Shown: positions 56,166-64,000 of the stretch, piece after piece
Layout of the letters: each line of letters begins with the position of its first letter
Numbering within the stretch: position 1 is the first letter of the stretch
Source: Paguma larvata
Lineage: Eukaryota > Chordata > Mammalia > Carnivora > Viverridae
DNA length: 64,000 bases
Direction: 5' to 3'
NCBI GenBank assembly: GCA_030068075.1
Contig: JAINVK010001250.1
Location: forward strand, 1 to 64,000
Made by a program: the position numbers and the translations under genes
Notes under the pieces: generated by a model
What the model was told of the DNA's origin: nothing
Database searches by the model: none
Seen by the model: only the letters and a program-made list of their open reading frames with translations

Positions 56166-57630
56166 AGTGTAACATGAGGACTGGGAATTGATTATTGCTG
56201 TCACGATGGCTGTTGTTGACCTTGACATAGCAGCTTTAGTGGGTCGGTGGGGACAGAAGCCCGAGGGGAGTGAGCTGAGCTGACAATCAGGTGAGCAAGT
56301 GGTCATGTTGTAGACTTTTCCTTCAGTAACGTTTGCTGGAAAGGACAGCAGAGGCATGAGGCATTGTCTGGAGGGAAATGTGGAACCAGGGGAAAATTTT
56401 TGTTTCATTTGATGTGGGAGCTACAAAGATGTGTTTGGGTGCTAATATGAATTAACCATGTATGGAGGGGGAAATAAAGAAGCAAGAGAAGGCAGGAGTT
56501 TGGTGGCTTATCAACCAGATTTCCTGTTATTTAAATGCTCTTAAAAGTAAAAAGTGCCAGGTCTGTTTCTTCTTGAGCAGATCAAAGCATCCTGCAGATT
56601 GCCTGCAGACCAGTAACCCACAGAAATTCTCATTATGATCTTAAATGTTTTCAGTATCTAGATGTATGTACTCCTAGCTTGTTACTAAGTACTTGCTTTC
56701 CCCTCCCTTTTCGACCAGTCTGTTTCCATTCCTGCCTATTTCAGACAAACAGATTGATTTAGGAAAAGAGCTAAGCTTTGTATAAACAATACAAACGGCA
56801 TAAAATTTCACTTGTAAGTCATGGACCGCTGATACAACTTAGCAATATAGTGGAGAACTTGGGGTGGTTAAATATTTTAATTAATCTACCATTCTTCCGT
56901 GTGAAACTGACCTTCTTTCTCTTCTGTTTCAGTATCTTATTCTATCTCATACTCGTTTCAGAGAGTATTTCAGACTCTGAAACGAGTATTATTTCTTCAG
57001 GTCATCTTTGAGGTTCTGACTTTCCACTTTGGCTTTCATACCTTGCATGTCTACACTCACAGACACATGTACATCCATTCAGTCATGTGCACATCTTCAT
57101 GTAAGTACATGTACATAAGTATCTTCCCTTCACTTGTTGCTTCCTTTTACAACCTTCTGGTACCTCTTTGTGGCCCTGTGGACAGCTTATGGCCCCAGTT
57201 TGCATCTTGAATGCCAGCCTCTGATTGTCTTAGCACTGATGGGGTTCTCAGGAGAGTGTGGTGGGAGCCAGAAAGATAGTGACCTGCCGTGAAAGCTTCC
57301 CATCTCTCCCCGAGACAGGCATCTCAAAGAAGAGCCCAGAATTATTCCTCGTCACCATTATTATTCCCCGAATGGGCTCTCACACTATCTCTGGAGGGTA
57401 ATCCAACACAGTGGCCGAAACAATCTGCTAAAAGTAATTCAGCGCCCAGTAACATGAGGGGCTGCAAGTCAACACTCGTGAGCAAAGATTGGCTCATGTG
57501 GCATGAAAAAGTAATACTATCCCAAGTCTGAGCACGTTCCTTTGTCTTTGTCTTATCAATAAGACCCCATAAATTTTTAGATAGGTTTCAGAAGAGGTGG
57601 TATTTTAATAAAATATTTCTGTTGCAACAG
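56166..57630. other. DZIP1 intron 3, remaining part
   Basis: Mostly unassigned. Contains the 15-bp perfect hairpin at 56949-56989. The last 30 bp give a weak polypyrimidine tract (aaatatttctgttgcaacag) before exon 4. Confidence 0.5.
56949..56989. repeat. Perfect 15-bp inverted repeat, 11-nt loop
   Basis: atactcgtttcagag (56949-56963) and ctctgaaacgagtat (56975-56989) are exact reverse complements. Confidence 0.98.
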
Positions 57631-57755
57631 AGTATAAGAAAAAGGCACAGACCGATAAGCTCCAGAGTGAGATTGACATGCTGAAGGAGCAGCTGCAGCT
57701 CACCAAGTCCCAGCTGGAGGCTGCACAGCATGCCCATGCCATCAGGTTCTCTAAG
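57631..57755 (+). CDS. DZIP1: DZIP1 coding exon 4: coiled coil
   Basis: 125 nt following TTGCAACAG. The first two bases complete Glu216, then 41 codons give [20 protein letters not shown] and [21 protein letters not shown] (residues 217-257). The heptad-like [14 protein letters not shown] stretch is the coiled coil that follows the zinc finger in DZIP1. It ends in phase 0 with donor GTAGGG at 57756. Confidence 0.95.
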
Positions 57756-58521
57756 GTAGGGTACCGAGTTCGGAAACGGTGGGATGGCAAGAAAGATCGG
57801 GGTTAATTCCTTGTACGTGTTTGGTGGAATTCACCAGCAAAGCCATCTGGTCCTGGGCTTGTCTTTGTTGGGAGGTGTTAGATTACTCATTCAGTCTCCT
57901 TATTCATTATTGGTCTGTTCAGACTTTCTGTTTTTCCATGATTCAGTCTTGGTAGGTTGCACATTTCTAGCAATTTATCCATTTCTTTGAAACAGTCCAA
58001 TTTGTTGGCTGTTATAATCTTGTAATTCTGTAGTGTCTGTTGTAATGTCTCCTCTTTCATTTATAATTTATTTGAGTCCTTTTTCTTTTCCTGATTATTC
58101 TAGCTAAAAGTTTGTTAATTTTGTTTACCTTTTCAAAAAATCCAACCCTTAGTTTTGTTCATCTTTTCCGTTGTTTTTCTGTTCTCTATTATTATTTCTG
58201 CTCTGATCTTTATATTTCCTTCCTCCTGCTAAATTTGAGCTTAGTTTTTTTTTTCTAGATCTTGAGGCATAAAGTTAGATTGTTTATTTGAGATACTTCT
58301 TTTTTTCTTAATATAGGCATTTTTAGCTGTAAACTTTCTTCTTAGAACTGCTTTTGCTGTGTCCCATGTTTTTTTATGTTGTGTTTCCATTTTTGTTTAT
58401 CTCAAGATATTTTTTTACATCCCTTTTGATTCCTTCTTTGATCCATTGGTTGTTAAAAAGTGTATTGTTTAATTTCCACATATTTGTAAATTTTCCAGTT
58501 TTCCTCCTGTTACTGATTTCT

Positions 58522-58743
58522 TCTTCTTTTTTTAATGTTTATTTTTGAGAGACAGAGAGAGAGCACAGGTGGGGGAGAGGCAGAGAAAGAGAGAGACAGA
58601 CAGACAGACACACAGAATCCGAAGTAGGCTCCGAACTCTGAGCTATCAGCACAGGGCCCAATGTGAGGCTCAAACTCACGAACCAAGAGATCATGACCTA
58701 AGCTGAAGTCTGTCACTTAACTGACTAAGTCTCCCAGGCTCCC
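58522..58743 (-). mobile_element. SINEC inserted in L1
   Basis: Antisense with GACA repeats (58594-58610); target duplication cctcctgttactgatttct. Confidence 0.96.
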
Positions 58744-58899
58744 CCTCCTGTTACTGATTTCTAGTTTCATACCATTATGGTCAGAAACGATACTTGATAT
58801 AAATTCAGCCCTCTTGAATTTGTTAAGACTTATCACCTAGTGTATGATCTATCCTAAAGAATGTTCCACGTGAGCTAAGAAGACTGTGGGTTCTGCCGG

Positions 58900-59040
58900 A
58901 TACTATCTGTTGGATAGTATATGTCTGTTGGGTCCATTCGGTATGCACTGTCGTTCAAATCCTGGGTTTCCTTATTGTGTCTGGATGATCTATCCATCAT
59001 TGGATAGATCCCATTTAATACCCATTGAGAGTGGGTATTA
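58900..59040. repeat. Three consecutive short hairpins
   Basis: atactatc/gatagtat (58900-58920), gatctatcca/tggatagatc (58987-59010) and taataccca/tgggtatta (59016-59040) are perfect stems of 8, 10 and 9 bp inside old L1 sequence. Confidence 0.9.
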
Positions 59041-59512
59041 AAGTCCCCTGTGATTACTATGTTGCTGTTTATTTCTCCTTTTTGTTCTTAATATATGCTT
59101 TATAAATTTGGATGCTGCAATATTGGATGCATAAATATTTACAGTTCTTATACCTTCTTGATGATGAATGGGCCTCTTTATTATTGTTAAATAACCTTCG
59201 TTGTCTCCCAAGATCTTCCTTTCTTAATGTAGGCATTTACAGCTGTAAATTTCCCTCTTAACACTGCTTTGGTTTCTCCTTTTTTTTTTTTTTTTTGTAT
59301 GTTGTGTTTTAATTTTCATTCATCTCAAAGCATTTTCTAATTTCCCTAGTGAGTTTTTCTTTGGCCCATTGGTTGCTTAAGAGGACAGTGTTTAATTTTT
59401 AAGTAGTTGTGAATTTTCCAGATTTTCTTCTGTTATTGATTTCTGGCTTCATTCCACTGTGGTTGGGAAATACACTTAACACGCTTTCAATTTTTTTAAA
59501 TTTATTGAGAAG

Positions 59513-59708
59513 GGAGCCTTAGTGGCTCAGTCTGTTGAGCATTCTATTCTTGATTTCAGCTCAGGTCATGATCTCACGGTTCATGAGATTGAGCCCCGCA
59601 TCGGGCTCTGTGCTGACCATGAGGAGCCTGCTTGGGATTCTCTCTCCCTCTCTCTCTGCCTCTCCCCCTTCCCTCAAAATAAATAAATAAACTTAAAAAT
59701 AAATAATT
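59513..59708 (+). mobile_element. SINEC inserted in L1
   Basis: Head gggagccttagtggctcag; target duplication aaatttattgaga. Confidence 0.95.
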
Positions 59709-59885
59709 AAAATTTATTGAGACTCTTTTGTGACGTAACAAATGCTCTCTCCTGGTGAATCTTCCATGTGCATTTAACAAGAGTGTATGTTCTGCTTCTG
59801 TTGGGTGCAGTGTTCTGTATATGTCAGATCAGATTTGTTTATCAAGTTAAGTCTGCAGTTAGGTAAAAAAAAAACAAAACAAAAA

Positions 59886-60357
59886 AAACCAAAAAAACCC
59901 AAAACTGAAGGTCATTGAGAAATCAAAGGCTGATTGTCTAGACATTGAATTTAGCTTGTACAAATAATTTGTGTTCTGGGAGTGAGATGGGGCTACTCTA
60001 TCCAAGTCGATACAGTATTGAGAATGGTTCTTCTGCTCAATAGACATTTTCTTTTAAAGTATGTTTACATTTTATATATTATTGCATATCTGCTATACAA
60101 TTTCATAGATCGCAGAACTCTTGAGACTTTGGGCCTCTTGTGTTTGTATTTTTAGAGGTATAAGGATGAAAGGATCCCATATGCTGTTTTTGGTTTGGAA
60201 AAATCAGTGTGGACATTGCCATTGTATGAAGCGCTATTGCAAACCTAACTGATACACACAATACTATGTCCATTTATTTAAAATTTCCCATATGTCTTTT
60301 ATTTAAAATTTTGCTTCACATCAGAACTTTTAAAGCCATGCATTCAAATTATTTCAG
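59886..60357. other. DZIP1 intron 4, last part
   Basis: Unique AT-rich sequence leading to the exon 5 acceptor (aaattatttcag). Confidence 0.5.
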
Positions 60358-60519
60358 GAATATGAAATGCAGAAAACAAAAGAGGAAGAATTTCTGAAGT
60401 TATTTGATAGATGGAAAGAAGAAGAAAAGGAGAAACTAGTTGATGAAATGGAAAAAGTCAAGGAAATGTTTATGAAGGAGTTTAAAGAATTGACCTCCAA
60501 GAATTCAGCATTAGAATAT
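60358..60519 (+). CDS. DZIP1: DZIP1 coding exon 5: charged coiled coil
   Basis: 162 nt, 54 codons (residues 258-311) from [20 protein letters not shown] through [15 protein letters not shown], a Lys/Glu-rich helix typical of the DZIP1 central coiled coil. The acceptor is TTATTTCAG and the donor GTAAGT at 60520. The next exon should begin with Gln-Leu-Ser-Glu; I did not find it before 64000, so intron 5 is longer than 3.4 kb and the remaining roughly two thirds of the protein is outside the window. Confidence 0.95.
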
Positions 60520-60766
60520 GTAAGTATTAAACCAAGTACTCCTCATAGTATGAGTAAGATTGTTGCCTTGAGAGGTGACATTAGAATGGCATTATGGCCA
60601 GTGGATCTAGAAATTATTTTATTGTGTCTTGGCCCAGACACCCCTCCTCTTGAGAGTCCTGAGGGAGCTTGAGACATACAGAAGACAGAGCAAGTCAGAA
60701 AAGTCATTTCTTTGAAAGTGGGAGCTTTGGTTCCAAACACATGTGCAGAACACTTGGTATATTTGA
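60520..60766. other. DZIP1 intron 5, first part
   Basis: Unique-looking; reading on from exon 5 stays open to 60672, but the donor GTAAGT is strong and the read-through residues do not match DZIP1. Confidence 0.6.
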
Positions 60767-60897
60767 GGGGTGCCTGGCTAGCTCAGTTGGTGGAGCATGT
60801 GACTCTTAATTTCAGAGTTGTGAGTTTGAGCCCCACATTGGGTGTAGGGATTACCTAAAAAACTAAAGATTAAACAAATTAAAAAAAAAAAAAAAAA
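60767..60897 (+). mobile_element. Old short SINEC with clear target duplication
   Basis: ggggtgcctggctagctcag and gtgagtttgagccccacattgg, no CT body. agaacacttggtatatttg before and agaactcttggtacatttg after (19 bp, 2 changes). Confidence 0.95.
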
Positions 60898-60917
60898 AGA
60901 ACTCTTGGTACATTTGG

Positions 60918-61419
60918 TGCCCTTGGTCAGGTCATAGAAAGATACCATAAACCATAAGCCTCCTCCCTGAATTTTGAAGCTTTATAAGTTCCAAAAGAAC
61001 TTTCCGGAAAGGCTGACACAAATCACCAGTGTGGAAGAAGGAAACCAACCCAAAAAGACAGAAGTAGAATGTTTTCGCTCGGTCCCTTCCTTCCTGGTGA
61101 GGACAGTGGTTGTGAGCAAGCAGAATGTAACTAAACGAGTCTCCATCCCCTACGGGAGCGGCCTTGTTCCACACTGCCCTGGTCACATGCATAAACAGAG
61201 ACCTGCCTTGCTGGGCTGGGACCTTAACCTCTGCGACAGTGGTCGCTGTCCTCCAGCTAAGAATGACCTGAGCTGGATGGGCAGCCCAGTCCTGAGTCAC
61301 CCGTGGGGAAAGGAAGCAAGATCCTTGAGCTCCCTCTAGGGGCCAACAAGTTTCACAAACTAAAATGGAAGGGTGTTTTTGGAATATGGCTCAGGGCCTT
61401 CTCTAAACTGGCTTGAACT
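60918..61419. other. Unassigned DZIP1 intron 5 sequence
   Basis: Frames of about 120 codons on both strands (60974-61339 plus; 61300-60932 minus) overlap each other and show no recognisable domain. Confidence 0.4.
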
Positions 61420-61790
61420 TTTGCGTAGAGGTTGGGAAGTCACAACCTGTGAACAGAATCTGGCATACCACCCATTTGTGTATGGCCAGTGAGCCAAACA
61501 AAGGTTTTAATATCTCTAAGTGGTCGAAAAAGGTCATAAGAAGAGTATGTCACAACACATAAAAATTACATGAGGTTCACATTTCTGTGTCCGTAAGTTT
61601 TATTGGCATACAACCACACGTGTTCCTTTATACTTTGTCTGTGGTGCTTTTGTGCTGGAGCCGTAGAGGTGAGTGGTTATGACCAAGGACTTATGAGTCT
61701 CCCAAAATCAGAATACTGTCTGTCTCTTCACGGAAAACTTTTCCAGCCTTGTCCTCTCTTTATAAACCAAACATTGCAAAATGTTCACAA
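61420..61790 (+). mobile_element. hAT-type relic, same family as at the left edge
   Basis: Contains taagttttattggcatacaa and ttgtctgtggtgcttttgtgct, matching the interior of the same non-autonomous DNA-transposon family, heavily diverged and with unclear ends. Confidence 0.4.
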
Positions 61791-61835
61791 CTGGTTGAAA
61801 CAGGTGTTCATTATACTATTCTTTCAACTTTTTTT

Positions 61836-62046
61836 TTCCTTTTTTTTAAACATTTTTATTTATTTTGAGAGAGTGCATGAGCACCAGTAGGGGAGGAGCA
61901 GAGAGAGAGGGAGAGGGAATCTCATGCAGGCTTCATGCTGCCAAGCCAGAGCCCAATGCGGAGCTCAGTCTCATGAACTGTGAGATCATGACCTGGGCCG
62001 AAATCAAGAGTCGGTTGCTCAATTGACTGAACCACCCAGGCGCCCC
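61836..62046 (-). mobile_element. SINEC copy
   Basis: Antisense; head aattgactgaaccacccaggc, ending gcgcccct. Confidence 0.93.
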
Positions 62047-62510
62047 TCAACCTTTCTGTACGTTGTAATTTGCAAATAGAAAGTTGAGGGGGAATAAATT
62101 TGGGTGGTTCACTGTGTCCTTTTTGTAGGGCTTCCTTTAAACAACTTTCTGTTGGTCAGTTATTCCTTATCACCTCTCCTTGGTGGTTGTCGTTTCTAAG
62201 CATCAGAATGCCTCGGCAGTAATTTCTCTATCCATGGTTTCTTTTTTGACTGCACCAGGGGCCTTTCCTGAACTCCTACCTGTGGCTCCTAGTAGGATGC
62301 CGTATTACCCACGGGTGGACTGCAACACTAACCAGTTTAAGACTGGCTTCTCACGTCTTCATCAAGGCTGCACTCATTTTTCCCCTTGTGATAAGCTGCT
62401 AATTAGAGTTCTTTTGCCTGAGGTTCCCTCCAGGATTCTGACCCCTGCTCCCTGCTCCCAGGATAATTTTAATAGTAGATTGGGATTTTTCCTCACATAG
62501 GGTTTTTTTT
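62047..62510. other. Unassigned DZIP1 intron 5 sequence
   Basis: A 106-codon plus frame (62180-62500) has no recognisable domain. Confidence 0.4.
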
Positions 62511-63850
62511 TTATCACTCCTACCTTTTTTTTTGCAGGGGGGGTAAAGAGATGGCTTTATTGAGATATAGTTTCTATACCATAAAATTCACCCACTTAGA
62601 GTGCACAGTTCAGTGGTTGTTAGTATGTTCACAGAGTTGTACATCCATCCTCACAGACATTTCGGAATATTTCACCACCCCGAGAAGAACCCTTGTGCCC
62701 ATTGGCACTCCCTCTCCCAAGCCATTGGCAACCACAGATCTGCCTTCTGCCTCTGTGGATCTGCGTATTCTGGACATTACGTATAAATTGAATCATACAA
62801 TATGTGACTTTTTGTGAGCAGCTGCTCATGGTTAGTATGATGTTTTTGAGATTCATCCATGTCACAAGGATGTACATATATCACTATTTCATTCCTCTGT
62901 CGTTGCCACGTGATATTCCGTTCCATGAATATTGTATTTCATTCGTCCGTTCATCAGTTGGCAACATGTGGGTTGCTTGCCCTTTTTTAGCTATAGATGG
63001 TTTTTTAAATTATTATTATTTTTTAAGTTTACTTATTTGTTTTGAGAGAGACAGAAACAGCACGAGTGGGGGAGGGGCAGAGAGCGAGAGAGAATCCCAA
63101 CCAGGTTCTGCGCTGTGAGCACAGAGCCCAACGCGGTGCTCGAACTCACAAACTGAGAGATCATGACCTGAGCGGAAACCAAGAGTTGGATGCTTACCCG
63201 CCTAAGCCATCAGGCACCCCTAAAATTATAATTTATAATAGACCTCATTTTTTAGAACAGTTAGGCTTACAGAAAATGTGAGCATACAGTCCAGAATATT
63301 TCATATAACACCTCCCTCTTCTACTCTATATACAGTTTTCTCTCTTACTGACAAATTAGTCTGGTACACTTGTTACACTTGATGAGCCAGTACTGATGTG
63401 TTAGTATTAATTAAACTCCATACTGTGGTCCAACTTCTTTAGCTTTTACCTGCTGTCACTTTCCTGCTCCAGAATCCTCTCCAGGACACCACATGATATC
63501 TAGTTGTCACGTCTCCTTAGGCTTGTCTGAGACGTTTTCTCTAACTTGTTCTCGGTGACCTGGACAGTTTTGAGGAGTACTTAACTTGCCCCTGGGATGG
63601 CCCTCTACTGGAATTTACCCAGTAGTCTTCTCTTGGTTAGACCAGGCTTATAGGTTTGTGATAGTTATAGTTTTCATCACATCGTATCAAGGGTAAAACT
63701 TTCTTCATGATTTGTTGGTGTTGACCGTGATCGCCTGGCTCAGGTCGTAGGTCAGGTTTCTCCACTAGAAGTCAGCCTCCACCAATTTCACACTGTGCCC
63801 TTCAAAAAGAAGTTGCTGTGTTCAGCCCAGATTTAGGCAGGGGAACTACG
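62511..63850 (-). mobile_element. Old L1 3' UTR sequences, antisense, split by SINE
   Basis: ctttattgagatatagtttct, gcacagttcagtggttgttag and cacagagttgtacatccatcc, then after the SINE ttagaacagttaggcttacag and ttgacagttt-like text in antisense L1 3' order. Probably two adjacent copies. Confidence 0.65.
63016..63220 (-). mobile_element. SINEC inserted in L1
   Basis: Antisense copy ending ccatcaggcacccct. Confidence 0.92.
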
Positions 63851-64000
63851 CTCCCCCACCCTTTTGTTTTTCAGTTAACGTATTACCTTCTGTGATTTTT
63901 CTGAGGGTTTGTTTGTGTTCTTTTTTTTTTTTTTTTACCACTGCTAACTTTAGGAATAACATAACAAGCCAAAGGTAAGATGAAACCACATTGTCCCTAA
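63851..64000. other. Unassigned right edge of window
   Basis: DZIP1 intron 5 continues; a poly(T) lies at 63920-63937. No exon seen. Confidence 0.5.

Larger units (their letters stand above)
57790..59885 (-). mobile_element. Old L1 sequence, antisense, split by two SINEs
   Basis: ttccttgtacgtgtttggtgg, accagcaaagccatctggtcc, ttagtttgttcatcttttcc-like text and gtttgttaattttgtttacc run in antisense L1 order. The stretch near 59215-59420 repeats the region at 58305-58520 (taggcattt.agctgtaaa, tttctttggcccattggttg), so at least two L1 copies or a duplication are present. Confidence 0.75.

Noticed and set aside
60520..60672. Open read-through of DZIP1 exon 5
   Set aside because: A strong GTAAGT donor follows Tyr311 and the read-through residues do not continue the DZIP1 coiled coil.

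Overview
This is vertebrate nuclear DNA, almost certainly a carnivore and most likely a cat (Felidae). The evidence is about forty copies of a tRNA-derived SINE in both orientations. Each starts near 'gcgcctgggtggctcag', has a CT-rich body and ends in AATAAA repeats, which is the carnivore CAN-SINE/SINEC design in its felid form. Coding sequence is rare, split by GT-AG introns and confined to two genes. Species and repeat-family names are from memory of the families, not from a search.

The window holds the divergent pair DNAJC3 (minus strand) and DZIP1 (plus strand), the arrangement I recall from human chromosome 13q32. DNAJC3 exon 1 (27710-27791) lies in a CpG island and exon 2 is at 10345-10451; the rest of the gene runs off the left edge. 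DZIP1 begins in another CpG island, with its ATG at 48972-48974 as the last three bases of an exon. Coding exons follow at 49132-49689, 54851-54935, 57631-57755 and 60358-60519, giving 311 codons; the gene continues past the right edge. All junctions keep frame and have consensus splice sites.

The 21 kb between the start codons is mostly repeats but holds an orphan CpG island (about 45.55-46.93 kb), a strong CTCF-like motif at 36.98 kb and a consensus RFX X-box at 39.79 kb. Introns and spacer are filled with SINEs, L1 fragments (some broken by later SINE insertions with clear target-site duplications), L2/MIR and DNA-transposon relics, a solo ERV-type LTR and a ferritin heavy-chain processed pseudogene at 18.5-19.2 kb.

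The two genes do unrelated jobs. DNAJC3 (p58IPK) is an endoplasmic-reticulum co-chaperone of BiP, and its promoter carries an ER-stress-element-like motif. DZIP1 is a ciliary/centriolar zinc-finger protein of the Hedgehog pathway, and its promoter carries an RFX X-box. I found no undescribed multi-gene system. The most useful leads are regulatory or splicing ones: the two X-boxes, the variant ERSE, the orphan island, a candidate 48-nt in-frame cassette exon in DZIP1, and its start codon sitting on a splice donor.
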